DNA of 64,000 bases, taken from contig JAQSWQ010000001.1 in NCBI GenBank assembly GCA_029266525.1, positions 1 through 64,000 on the forward strand, given 5' to 3'. This document shows, piece after piece, positions 1 through 8,561 of this stretch. Under the pieces are notes generated by a model. The model was not told where the DNA came from. It saw only the letters and a list, made by a program, of their open reading frames with translations, and did no database searches. How positions within the stretch are numbered: position 1 is the stretch's first letter; every line of letters starts with the position of its first letter. The translations under genes and the position numbers were made by a program. The DNA is from Microvirga sp. (GTDB lineage Bacteria > Pseudomonadota > Alphaproteobacteria > Rhizobiales > Beijerinckiaceae).

Positions 1-156
1 CTCGGCCTCAGCGGCGATCAAAACCACCGAAGCGCGGGACGCCGACAGGCTCCCGTATAAAATTAGGATCGAGCCGTCGCGTCCCGCGCCCCCTCGACCC
101 TTCCGCCGCAACAGCTCGGGCCGAAAGGACCGCGAGGATGATGACGCGTGCCCGTT

Positions 157-183
157 CCCCTCTCCTCATCTTGCGGGGAGGGG
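157..183. repeat. Short imperfect hairpin in leading intergenic DNA
   Basis: A C-rich arm (157-164) faces a G-rich arm (174-183) across a short loop, giving an imperfect stem. It resembles half of the C/G-rich intergenic repeats common in Rhizobiales. Nothing else in bases 1-320 can be supported: an open frame runs through from 138, but its residues before 321 show no family features. Confidence 0.3.
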
Positions 184-320
184 CGAGTCCCGTTGCAGGG
201 GAGTGGGAAGGAAGCGCCGGCGCAGCTATCGACAACGAACGCCCTTGCCGCGAAGCCCCGTCCCGTGCCTCAATCGCGCCAACGCCCGGCAGCGGCCGCG
301 CTCAGCATTGGGAGGACGCC

Positions 321-1916
321 ATGAGGACCACACGCCGCTCATTCCTGCAGACCACGGCGGCCGCGGCCGCGCTCACCCAGGCGCCGGGTCTCCGGGCGCA
401 GCCCGCGGCGGGCAAGACCATCCGCGCCGTCATGCAGGGAGATCTTCGCTCCTTCGATCCGATCTGGACCACGGCGAACATCACCGCCTATCACGGCACG
501 ATGATCTACGACACGCTGTTCGCGCTCGATGAGCAGATGAAGGCGCAGCCGCAGATGGTGTCGCGTTACGGCCTCTCGGACGACAAGCTCACCTACACCT
601 TCGAGCTGCGCGACGGGCTCAAATTCTCCGACGGCTCGCCGGTCACCGCGGACGACGTCGTCGCCTCGATCCGGCGCTGGGCGGCGCGCGACGGCGGCGG
701 CCAGCACATGATGCTGCGCGTCAAGGATATTTCGAAGAAGGACGACAAGACCTTCACCATCGCGCTGAAGGAGCCCTATGGCCTCGTCGTCGACCTCATG
801 GCCAAGACCACGACGCCGATGCTCTTCATCATGAGGAAGAAGGAAGCCGAGACCGACCCGATGCAGCAGGTCACGGCCTATATCGGCTCCGGCCCCTTCA
901 CCTTCAATCAGAACGAGACCAAGCAGGGCGCCCGCTACGTCTACGACAAGAACCCGAATTACGTGCCGCGCGAGGGCACGCCGAGCGGGCTTGCCGGCGC
1001 CAAGGTCGTGAAGGTCGACCGCGTCATCTACGAGAACATGGCCGATTCGCAGACCGCGCTGGCGGCGCTGCAGAACGGCGAGATCGATTTCTACGAGCTG
1101 CCCCCGATCGACCTCCTCGACCAGCTCGAGGGCGACCGGAACATCAAGGTCGAGGTGCTGAACCAGACCGGCAATGTCGGCTGGATGCGGCTCAACTTCC
1201 TGCATCCGCCCTTCGACAAGGTCGAGGCGCGCCAGGCCATGCTCCACCTGATCAACCAGGAGGAGTACATGAAGGCGACCTTCGGCAATCCGAAATACTA
1301 CAAGAAATGCGGCTCGAATTACGCCTGCGGCACGCCGATGGAAAACGACGAGAACACGGCCTGGTTCAAGGAGGCGCCGAACCCCGCGAAGGCCAAGGAG
1401 CTCCTGCAGAAGTCCGGCTATGACGGGCGGCCGATCGTCATCCTGCACGCGACCAACATCGACTTCATGAACAACGCCGCGCAGATCACCGCGCAGCGCC
1501 TGCGCGAGATCGGCGCGAACGTCCAGCTCGCGACCTCGGACTGGGGCGGCGTCGTCACCCGGCGCTCGGTCAAGACGGCGCCCGACCAGGGCGGCTGGAA
1601 CATCTTCATCACCTGGGCCGGCGGCGCCTCGGTCGGCAACCCGATCGCGCTCGCGGGCCACGCCGCGACCGGCGACAAGGGCTGGTTCGGCTGGCCGATC
1701 GACGAGACGAACGAGAAGCTTCGCGACAAATGGGCCGCCGCCGCGACGCCCGAGGAGCAGAAGGCGGTGGCGCGAGAGCTCCAGAGGAACGCCTGGAACT
1801 TCGTGCCCCATGTCTGGCTCGGGCAGTGGGTCTCGCCGGTGGCCTACCGGGCGAACTTGCGCGGGGTGCTCAAGATCCCGGAGATCATCCCGTTCTGGAA
1901 CATCGAGAAGGCGTGA
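321..1916 (+). CDS. Peptide/opine-type ABC transporter substrate-binding protein (SBP_bac_5), Tat-exported
   Basis: Periplasmic binding protein of the oligopeptide/nickel family (531 aa), which would deliver a solute to an ABC permease. The frame is open from 138, but the ATG at 321 is preferred. It follows a GGGAGG ribosome site at about 310-315 and immediately encodes a twin-arginine signal, RRSFLQ at residues 5-10. A hydrophobic alanine-rich stretch and a likely cleavage near residue 28-32 follow. The rest has the family layout: 'LTYTFELRDGLKFSDG' and 'VTADDVVASIRRW' early, then a long C-terminal lobe. No permease or ATPase is adjacent downstream; partners may lie upstream of the window or elsewhere. 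The ligand is unknown. Tat export is less usual than Sec for this family. Confidence 0.9.
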   Translation: MRTTRRSFLQTTAAAAALTQAPGLRAQPAAGKTIRAVMQGDLRSFDPIWTTANITAYHGTMIYDTLFALDEQMKAQPQMVSRYGLSDDKLTYTFELRDGLKFSDGSPVTADDVVASIRRWAARDGGGQHMMLRVKDISKKDDKTFTIALKEPYGLVVDLMAKTTTPMLFIMRKKEAETDPMQQVTAYIGSGPFTFNQNETKQGARYVYDKNPNYVPREGTPSGLAGAKVVKVDRVIYENMADSQTALAALQNGEIDFYELPPIDLLDQLEGDRNIKVEVLNQTGNVGWMRLNFLHPPFDKVEARQAMLHLINQEEYMKATFGNPKYYKKCGSNYACGTPMENDENTAWFKEAPNPAKAKELLQKSGYDGRPIVILHATNIDFMNNAAQITAQRLREIGANVQLATSDWGGVVTRRSVKTAPDQGGWNIFITWAGGASVGNPIALAGHAATGDKGWFGWPIDETNEKLRDKWAAAATPEEQKAVARELQRNAWNFVPHVWLGQWVSPVAYRANLRGVLKIPEIIPFWNIEKA

Positions 1917-1983
1917 GGCTGCGCGCTGCCGCTTGAGGGCACGGGTCGCGGCGGGACGGTTTGCCCCCGCCGCCGCCCGCTGC

Positions 1984-2030
1984 TAGAGCAGATCCCGAAA
2001 AGTGGGAACCGGTTTCGGATAAGATCATGC
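1984..2030. repeat. Dispersed Rhizobiales intergenic palindrome
   Basis: The core CCGAAAAGTGGGAACCGG followed by TTTCGG forms a hairpin (CCGAAA pairs with TTTCGG). The trailing GATAAGATCATGC is typical of a repeat scattered through Rhizobiales genomes. It lies in the 283-bp gap between the binding-protein gene and the acetyltransferase gene; I see nothing else in that gap. Confidence 0.7.
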
Positions 2031-2199
2031 GAAAACAATGGGATAGAGCGGGATGGCGCCTCGAAGGGAAGTCATCGCGCTCTACGCCGCGTCGCGAGAT
2101 TTGAACGACCTCGCGCCGATGCCGCTTTCCCGGACCTTGCGACGACGCCGCGGCTGATTTCCACGCCGCCCTTCCTCACGTCTCGCCTCAGGTCCGTCC

Positions 2200-2706
2200 A
2201 TGACCCAGCTCCCCCTCGTCATCCGCGCCGAGCAGCCCGGCGATTGCGACGCGATCGAGCGCCTGCACGAGCGCGCCTTCGGGCCCGGCCGCTTCGCCCG
2301 CACCGCCGAGCGGCTGCGCGAGGGCGCACCGCACATCCCCGAACTCTCCTTCACGGCGCTCGTCGGCACGCTGCTCGTCGGGTCGGTGCGGCTGACGCCG
2401 GTCGAGGCCGGCGTGGCGAGCGCGCTGATGCTCGGGCCGCTCACCGTCGACCCCGCCTTCGAGAAGCGCGGCATCGGCTCTGCGCTGATGACACGGGCGC
2501 TCGCCGCGGCGCGCGAGCGCCCGGAGCATGCCCTCGTGCTGCTGGTCGGCGACGAGCCTTTCTACAGCCGCTTCGGCTTCCACCCGGTGCCCGAAGGCCA
2601 GCTCGTGATGCCGGGCCCGGTCGATCCCGCGCGCTTCCTCGCGCTCGAGCTCAAGGAGGGCGCGCTGGCGGCGACGAGGGGCGCGGTGCTGCCGCGCCGG
2701 TATTAG
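2200..2706 (+). CDS. GNAT-family N-acetyltransferase
   Basis: Predicted acetyl-CoA-dependent N-acetyltransferase of 168 aa, cytoplasmic. The acetyl-CoA binding motif A is visible as 'LTVDPAFEKRGIGSALM' near residues 87-103, where the R/Q-x-x-G-x-G/A pattern is met by KRGIGS. The C-terminal 'FYSRFGFHP' matches the F-Y-x-x-x-G-F segment typical of the COG3153-like branch. Substrate cannot be told. It stands alone and converges on the minus-strand membrane-protein gene; the two reading frames meet or overlap by a few to 56 bases depending on which end of that gene is accepted. Confidence 0.88.
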   Translation: MTQLPLVIRAEQPGDCDAIERLHERAFGPGRFARTAERLREGAPHIPELSFTALVGTLLVGSVRLTPVEAGVASALMLGPLTVDPAFEKRGIGSALMTRALAAARERPEHALVLLVGDEPFYSRFGFHPVPEGQLVMPGPVDPARFLALELKEGALAATRGAVLPRRY

Positions 2707-4663
2707 CGGCTCGTCTGCCGCCCCTCGGCGAGCCACGCCGCGAGCGCGGCGCCGGCGGCACGACGATGCCGTCGCCGAACTCCGCGGCGACGCGGCGCAC
2801 CGAGCCGCCGGTCGCCTCGGCGATGGCGCGCAACGCCTCGGTGTCGCTGAACACGTCGGTGAGCTCGCGCGGATTGGCCGGGCCGACGCTGACGAAGGCC
2901 ATGAGCTCGCCCGAGCGCAGCTTGTGCAGGCCGAGCTCGCGGGCCTGAAGCTGCGCCGCGAAGAGACCGGGCTTCTCCTCGGCAAGGGCGACGCTGCGCT
3001 CGGCGCCGCTCGGGCCCGCGACGGTCACCGCCTCGACGGTTTCGGAAAGGGTCTGGCGCTCGATGCGGATGTCGCGGCCGGTCGCGGTCGCGCGCAACGC
3101 CTCCTCCTCGAGCGCCGGCTCCTTCATGAGCCAATGGGCGAGGCGGCGCAGGAGGTCGAGATGCGGCCCGCCCTCGCGGAAGCCGCGCGCCCAGAGCCAG
3201 GCGTGGTCCGAAAGGAGGAGCGCGACCCGGCCCTTGTCCTCGCGCGCGAGCACCAGGAGCGGCTGCTCGTTCGCGCCGGACATCACCGCGGCGCCGGTGC
3301 GCACCTGCGCGCCGACAAGGCGCAGCCACTCGCCCCAGGCGGGCGGCGTCTGCTCCGCGCCCGGGAGCTCCCGCGTCACCGGATGCCGCCGGCCGCCGGT
3401 GGTGATGCGCGCCTTGTAGGGCTCCTCGACGATGCGCCCGTCCGGCGTGCCGGGGATGATCGGCGAGAGCCGCGTGCGGGCAAGGCTCCCGGCGCCCGCG
3501 AATTCCGGCCCCGCCGCCACCATGACGGCGCCGCCCTCGCGGACGTAGCGCACGATGTTGTCAAAATAGGTCGAGGGCAGGACGCTCTGGTTGGCGTAGC
3601 GGTCGAAGATGATGAGGTCGAACTCCTTGATCTTCTGCTGGAACAGCTCGCGGGTCGGGAAGGCGATCAGCGAGAGCTCGTTGATCGGCGTGCCGTCCTG
3701 CTTCTCCGGCGGGCGCAGGATGGTGAAGTGGACGAGATCGACATTGGCGTCCGACTTGAGGAGGTTGCGCCAGGTGCGCTCGCCGGCATGCGGCTCGCCG
3801 GAGACGAGGAGCACGCGCAGCTTCTCGCGGATGCCCTCGATCGTCACCACGGCGCGGTTGTTTGCGAGCGTCAGCTCCTCGGGCAGCGCCTCGGCCTCGA
3901 TCTCGACCACGTTCGGTCCGCCATGCTCGATGCGCACGGTGAGCGAGAAAGGCGCGCCCGTGCGCACCTGCTGGCGCACGATCTGCTGGCCGTCGCGGCG
4001 CACCGTGACGAGTGCCGTGCCGCTGCCGCCGCGCTCGAGCACCTGCGCGCGTATCGTCTGGTCCTTGCCGACGATGCCGAAGCGCGGCGCCTCCGTGAGG
4101 GCGATGCGGCGGTCGCGCTCGTCCGGGCGGCCGGTGACGAGCGCATGGAGCGGCGCCCGGAAGCCAAGCAGCGCGGCGTTCGCCGGGATGTCGTGGACGA
4201 CGCCGTCGGTCACGAGGATCGCGCCGGCGAGCCGGTCAGGCGGCACGTCGGCGAGCGCATTCGCGAGCGCCGCGAATAGCCGCGTGCCGTCGTCGCCTTC
4301 GGCGTCGCCCGCCTCGATGAAGCGCGCCTCCACGTCGGGCATCGCTCCGAAGCGGCGCTGCAGCTCGGCGCGGGCGCGGTCGGTCATGGCCGCGCGGTCG
4401 CCAAGAGTCTGCGAGGTCGAGCGGTCGAGAACGACCGCCACGATGTCCCGCACCTTTTCGCGTTCCTCCTGGATGAGCGCCGGGTTGGCGAGCGCGGCGA
4501 CGACCAAGGCGAGCGCCAGGGCGCGCACGATCGCGACCGGCCCGCGCGACACCGCCGCGAGGACCGCGAGCGCAACGACCACCGCTGCGAGCGCCCACAG
4601 CGCCCAGTCGGGAACGAGGGGGGAGAGGCTGAGGGTCAGCAAATCCAAGATCCTTTGGCCCAC
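2651..4663 (-). CDS. Large membrane protein of the MoxR/DUF58/DUF4159 cluster (glutamine-amidotransferase-like), probable 3' frameshift
   Basis: Last gene of the minus-strand MoxR operon. The 670-aa frame begins with two hydrophobic helices (about residues 14-60). It continues with a vWA/class-I-amidotransferase-like periplasmic region containing 'VAVVLDRSTSQTLGD' and 'VLLVSGEPHAGERTWRNLL'. Function is unknown; it is probably an envelope partner of the MoxR chaperone. The end looks damaged. After 'GDGIVVPP' this frame turns into arginine/proline-rich sequence and runs across the acetyltransferase gene to 2651. A neighbouring frame gives AALAAWLAEGRQTSR and a stop at 2703, the kind of helix plus short basic tail expected at the true C-terminus. 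A frame-breaking deletion near 2755-2765, or a sequencing error, is the likely cause. Confidence 0.8.
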   Translation of the reverse strand: MGQRILDLLTLSLSPLVPDWALWALAAVVVALAVLAAVSRGPVAIVRALALALVVAALANPALIQEEREKVRDIVAVVLDRSTSQTLGDRAAMTDRARAELQRRFGAMPDVEARFIEAGDAEGDDGTRLFAALANALADVPPDRLAGAILVTDGVVHDIPANAALLGFRAPLHALVTGRPDERDRRIALTEAPRFGIVGKDQTIRAQVLERGGSGTALVTVRRDGQQIVRQQVRTGAPFSLTVRIEHGGPNVVEIEAEALPEELTLANNRAVVTIEGIREKLRVLLVSGEPHAGERTWRNLLKSDANVDLVHFTILRPPEKQDGTPINELSLIAFPTRELFQQKIKEFDLIIFDRYANQSVLPSTYFDNIVRYVREGGAVMVAAGPEFAGAGSLARTRLSPIIPGTPDGRIVEEPYKARITTGGRRHPVTRELPGAEQTPPAWGEWLRLVGAQVRTGAAVMSGANEQPLLVLAREDKGRVALLLSDHAWLWARGFREGGPHLDLLRRLAHWLMKEPALEEEALRATATGRDIRIERQTLSETVEAVTVAGPSGAERSVALAEEKPGLFAAQLQARELGLHKLRSGELMAFVSVGPANPRELTDVFSDTEALRAIAEATGGSVRRVAAEFGDGIVVPPAPRSRRGSPRGGRRAANTGAAAPRPSSPPARPP

Positions 4664-4671
4664 AGTGCCGG

Positions 4672-4770
4672 GTCGTCCCGGAAGCCGCGCCGGCGGCTAT
4701 CCGGGACCCAAGCCGTGCGAAGGCGGGGAAGGTGGATCCCGGCTCTCCGCTGCGCTCCGGCCGGGATGAC
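4672..4770. repeat. REP-like long palindrome (GTCGTCCCGG...CCGGGATGAC type)
   Basis: Ends are inverted (GTCGTCCCGG at 4672; CCGGGATGAC ending 4770). The inner arms CGGCTATCCGGGACCC and GGATCCCGGCTCTCCG can fold as sub-hairpins. Similar elements occur at 46285-46379 and 53010-53096. It fills the gap between the two distal genes of the MoxR operon. Confidence 0.75.
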
Positions 4771-4793
4771 CCGCATGGAAGATAAAAGGTTGC

Positions 4794-7604
4794 TCACTGG
4801 CCTAGCCGCTCGAGAAGCGCCGGCACATGCACCTGGTCGGCCTTGTAGTTGCCGGTCAGCGTGTACATCACGAGGTTGACGCCGCCGCGGAACGCGATCT
4901 CGCGTTGGCGCGGATCCGAGCCGACCAGCGGGTAGAGGGCTTCGCCGCGGCGCCCGACCGCCCAGGCTGCCGCGAGGTCGTTCGAGGTGATGACGATCGG
5001 CGAGACGCCGTCTCCGGCGCGGGCCGGGCGGCGCTCGGCCTCGCTCGCCGGCGGCAGCGCCTCGACCCAGGTCTGGCCCGAGGCATAGCGGCCGGGGAAA
5101 TGATCGAGAAGGTAGAAGGTCTTGGTCAGGACGTGGTCGCGCGGCACCGGCTCGAGCTCCGGGATGTCGAGCGTCGCCAGCATGCGGCGCAGATGCTGCG
5201 CCTCGGCGGTGGGCGCCGCGCCCGGGCGTGCGTTCATGGCGTCTCGGGTGTCGAAGATCACGGTGCCGCCGCCTTTCATGAACCCATCGAGCCGGCGGAC
5301 CGCGGCTTCGCTCGGCATCGGCCGGCTCGGCACGACCGGCCAATAGAGCAGCGGATAGAAGCCGAGCTCGTCGCGCGCGATGTCGATGCCGATCGGCTCG
5401 CCGGGCTCGAGCGCGGTGCGGCTCGCGAGCACCTGCGTCAGCCCGACGAGGCCCGCCCGGCTGGTCGCATCGGTCTGGGGGTCGCCGGTGATCACATAGG
5501 CGAGCCGCGTGACCAATGCCGATTGCATCGACTCCTGCGGAAGCGGCGTCGGCGGATCCGGCGCGCGGCTCTGGGCTTGCGCGGCCGGCGGTGCGAGGAG
5601 CGCCACCGCGAGCAGCACGATCCCGGCGGCGGCGCCGGCCCGGCGCATGCGGCCGAACAGGTTCGCCAGATGGCCGCTGAGCCATAGCGAGGCGAGCGTG
5701 TCGACGAGAAGCGCAAGGAGCGCGGCGACGAGGAGCGGGGCGCGCAAGTCGATGGTCTTCGCGCCGACCAGCGGCGCGACCAGCGCGTTGAGCGGCGCGA
5801 CGTCGAGGGGCGCGAGCTTGTCGCCCGGCGCGAGCGCATTGACCGCAAGGCTTGCATCGACCGGGCCGTAGAAACCGGGCGGATGCTCGTCCGACGCCCG
5901 CTCGGCGTGACGGCGCGAGACCGGGCGGGCAGTCGGCGGCGGCGCGATGTAGACGCCGTAGCCGTCGAGCACGAGCCGCGGCGGCACGGTCTGGGTCGCG
6001 GCGCTGCGCGCCTCCGCGCCGATGTCCTCGGTCGCGCCGGCGAGCGAGACGACGCGGCGCAGCATGTCGACGAACAGGCCGGAGAGCGGCAGGTTCGACC
6101 AGGTCGTGTCGGCGGTCACGTGCACGAGGACGAGGAGGCCGTCGCCGCGCTTGCCGGCGGTGACGATCGGGGTGCCGTCCTGGAGCGCCGCCCAGGTCTT
6201 CTCGGTGAGATCGCCTTCCGGCTCCGCGAGGATCTGGCGGCGCACGCCGAGATCGGCCGGGATCGCGAGCCCGAAGAACGGGCTCTCACGGGTGAACGGC
6301 GAGAAGGTGCGGGGCGTGTCCCAGGCAAGCGTGCCGCCGAGATTGCGCCCGCCGCGGCGAAGGCGCACCGGCACGAGATCGTCGTTGCCGGCGGCAAGCC
6401 GCGACCCGGCGAAACGCAGGAGCACGCCGCCCTTCTCGACGAAGCTCGTGACCTTCGCGAGCGTCTCGCGGTCGAGTGCACCGACATCGGCGAAGACCAG
6501 GACCGAGACCTGCTCGTTCAGGAGCTGCGCGACCGCGTCGGCGACCGCGCCCTTGCCCTCGCGCACCTCGGCATAAGGCGAGAGCGCGCGGGAGAGATAG
6601 TAGTTCGGCGCCAGGAGCGGCTGGGCCTGATCGGTCGTGCCGCCGAAGACGAGGCCGACGCGCCGGCGCTTGCCCCGGTCGTCGAGAAGCGCCACGGCGC
6701 CGGCCGAACCCTCGCCGAGCACCTCGATGCGGGCGATGCTGTTGCGGATCTCGATCGGCAGCTCGAAGCGCACCTCCGTCTCGGTGGCGCCGGCCCGGAA
6801 GGCGAAGCGCGCGTCGGCGAGCGGCAGGTTCTTGAGGTCGAGCGCGCGAAGCGAGCCGGTGTCGCGGCCGTTCGTCTCGGCGCGCACGAGCCGCACGCTC
6901 AGATGCGCCGCCGCATTCTCCGCCCCGGCGAGCGCGAGCGCCGGCGCGCGCTCGGCCCTGAGCACGGTCACGGAGCGGTTCTGGCTCATACGGGCAAGGC
7001 CCTCGACGAAAGCCGGTCCATCAACGCCGGCCACCCCATCGTTGATCCAAAGGATGGCGGCATTCGGAGCGGCGGCGAGGAAGCGCTCGATGGAAGCGAG
7101 ATGGGCCTGCCGGTCGACGAGATGCGGCTGCGGCTTCACGGCGCGCAGCCGCTCGAGCGCCGCGGCCGGGTTGAGCGGCTGGAGCTCGGACGGCTTCTCG
7201 GCGGTCGCGAGCACCGCGACGACGCGACTCTCGCGGCCCGCCGCCTCGACGCGCTCGATCGAAAGGTTGAGACGCTCGCGCCAGTCGTGCGCGGCGGGGA
7301 AGCCGTTGTCGAGGATCACGAGGAGCGGCCCGCGGCCATCCGCGCTCTGCAGCGGGTTCCATACCGGACCGGCGGCGGCAAGGATGAGCAGCGCCGCGAT
7401 CAGGAGGCGCAGCGCGAGCAGCCACCACGGCGTGCGGGCCGGCGTCTCCCGTTTCGGCAGGAGATCGGCGAGGATGCGCAGCGGCGGGAAGTCGATCCGG
7501 CGCGGCCGCGGCGGCGTCACCCGCAGGATCAGCCAGATCACCGGGAGCGCCGCGAGCGCGGTGAGCACGAGCGGCGCGGCGAAGGTGAGGGGAAGGCCGA
7601 GCAT
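4794..7604 (-). CDS. BatA-like / DUF4159 domain membrane protein
   Basis: A 936-aa protein with an N-terminal BatA-type aerotolerance-regulator segment (two membrane helices within residues 1-90, including 'PPRPRRIDFPPLRIL'). A long vWA-like middle follows. One more hydrophobic stretch lies near residues 640-680, before a C-terminal DUF4159 domain (roughly 700-930, beginning 'ARLAYVITGDPQTDATS'). DUF4159 has a glutamine-amidotransferase-like fold of unknown activity. The ATG at 7604 is six bases from the end of the DUF58 gene, so the two are co-transcribed. In this family the MoxR ATPase is thought to act on vWA proteins in the envelope; a precise role is not known. Confidence 0.88.
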   Translation of the reverse strand: MLGLPLTFAAPLVLTALAALPVIWLILRVTPPRPRRIDFPPLRILADLLPKRETPARTPWWLLALRLLIAALLILAAAGPVWNPLQSADGRGPLLVILDNGFPAAHDWRERLNLSIERVEAAGRESRVVAVLATAEKPSELQPLNPAAALERLRAVKPQPHLVDRQAHLASIERFLAAAPNAAILWINDGVAGVDGPAFVEGLARMSQNRSVTVLRAERAPALALAGAENAAAHLSVRLVRAETNGRDTGSLRALDLKNLPLADARFAFRAGATETEVRFELPIEIRNSIARIEVLGEGSAGAVALLDDRGKRRRVGLVFGGTTDQAQPLLAPNYYLSRALSPYAEVREGKGAVADAVAQLLNEQVSVLVFADVGALDRETLAKVTSFVEKGGVLLRFAGSRLAAGNDDLVPVRLRRGGRNLGGTLAWDTPRTFSPFTRESPFFGLAIPADLGVRRQILAEPEGDLTEKTWAALQDGTPIVTAGKRGDGLLVLVHVTADTTWSNLPLSGLFVDMLRRVVSLAGATEDIGAEARSAATQTVPPRLVLDGYGVYIAPPPTARPVSRRHAERASDEHPPGFYGPVDASLAVNALAPGDKLAPLDVAPLNALVAPLVGAKTIDLRAPLLVAALLALLVDTLASLWLSGHLANLFGRMRRAGAAAGIVLLAVALLAPPAAQAQSRAPDPPTPLPQESMQSALVTRLAYVITGDPQTDATSRAGLVGLTQVLASRTALEPGEPIGIDIARDELGFYPLLYWPVVPSRPMPSEAAVRRLDGFMKGGGTVIFDTRDAMNARPGAAPTAEAQHLRRMLATLDIPELEPVPRDHVLTKTFYLLDHFPGRYASGQTWVEALPPASEAERRPARAGDGVSPIVITSNDLAAAWAVGRRGEALYPLVGSDPRQREIAFRGGVNLVMYTLTGNYKADQVHVPALLERLGQ

Positions 7605-7609
7605 GATGG

Positions 7610-8551
7610 TCAGCCCCCGATGCCCGCGACCGGGCCGATATGGCCGCCGCGCGCCGCCTGCACGAGCGTGACCACCCGAAGCGCCGCCTCCGTTGCCGGG
7701 CGGTCGGTGTGGTGCACCGTGATCGTCCAGCCGCGCCGGCGGGCGATGTCAAAGAGCGCTTCGCGATGCAGCTTGATGCGGTCGCGATAGGTCGCGCCCC
7801 AGGAGCCGGCATCGCCCACGCGAAGCTGCAGGCCGACCTCGGGCTCGTGCAGCACGGCCTGTCCCGAGAAGGGAAAGGTCTCCTCGACCGGATCGACGAT
7901 CATGACGAGGTGGCCGCGTCCGCCGCGCCCGGCGATGCCGTCGACCGCCGCCGCGATGTCGTCGACCGGGGAGAGGAAGTCGCTGACCAGCACCGCCTCG
8001 TCGAAACGCCCGATCGGGGCGCGCGGCGGCAGGTCGTCGTCGAGGCTGTAGGGATCGCCGGCGATCGCCTGGGCGATCTTCTCCGCGATCTGGCGCGAGG
8101 CGCGGGCCCGCATCAGGCCGAGCACGCCGACGCGCTCGCCCGCATTCACGAAGGTGTCGCCGAGCGCCATGCCGAGCACGAGGGCGCGCTCGATCTTCGG
8201 AGCTTGGGCGAGGCTCGAGACGTAGCCCATGGAGGCCGAGCGGTCGATCCACAGCCAAACGCTCTGTGCCGCCTCCCATTCGCGCTCGCGGACATAGAGC
8301 CGGTCGTCGCGGGCGGAGCGGCGCCAGTCGACGCGCTGCGCGGCCTCGCCGGTCACGAACGGGCGGAACTGCCAGAAGGTCTCGCCGATGCCGGCGCGGC
8401 GCCGGCCGTGGATGCCGTGGGTCAGGGTCGCGGCGGCGCGGCGCGCCTCGAGCACGAGCCGCGGCAGGCGCTGCGCGAGGCTGAGCGCGGCGTCGGTCTC
8501 CCGGCGTGCCGGGGAGCGCTTCTCGGTTTCGAGGACCCGGACCCGGGCCAT
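7610..8551 (-). CDS. DUF58 domain-containing vWA-like protein
   Basis: A 313-aa cytosolic or membrane-peripheral protein. The DUF58 hallmark is visible at residues 61-76 (QFRPFVTGEAAQRVDW). A MIDAS-like D-x-S-x-S metal site follows at about 103-107 (DRSAS), in 'WLWIDRSASMG'. DUF58 proteins are the usual second partner of MoxR AAA ATPases. It lies 10 bases downstream of moxR and 5 bases upstream of the BatA/DUF4159 gene, inside one operon. Function is inferred from the conserved gene pair only. Confidence 0.9.
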   Translation of the reverse strand: MARVRVLETEKRSPARRETDAALSLAQRLPRLVLEARRAAATLTHGIHGRRRAGIGETFWQFRPFVTGEAAQRVDWRRSARDDRLYVREREWEAAQSVWLWIDRSASMGYVSSLAQAPKIERALVLGMALGDTFVNAGERVGVLGLMRARASRQIAEKIAQAIAGDPYSLDDDLPPRAPIGRFDEAVLVSDFLSPVDDIAAAVDGIAGRGGRGHLVMIVDPVEETFPFSGQAVLHEPEVGLQLRVGDAGSWGATYRDRIKLHREALFDIARRRGWTITVHHTDRPATEAALRVVTLVQAARGGHIGPVAGIGG

Positions 8552-8561
8552 GAAGCTGTCC

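Noticed and set aside
42-61. TATAAA near base 56 as a -10 box for the first gene
   Set aside because: No -35-like hexamer at a suitable distance and more than 250 bases from the chosen start.
339-1811. Long minus-strand open frame (490 codons) opposite the first binding protein
   Set aside because: Antisense shadow in GC-rich DNA: repetitive Arg/Gly/Asp/Val composition, no motif, while the plus strand encodes a clear family protein.
2924-4279. Plus-strand open frame of 451 codons over the MoxR-operon membrane gene
   Set aside because: Composition is that of an antisense frame (Arg/Ala/Glu/Leu-rich, no domain); the minus strand is the coding one by operon context.
5883-7790. Plus-strand open frame of 635 codons over the BatA/DUF4159 gene
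   Set aside because: Highly charged antisense shadow; the minus strand shows recognisable domains and operon spacing.
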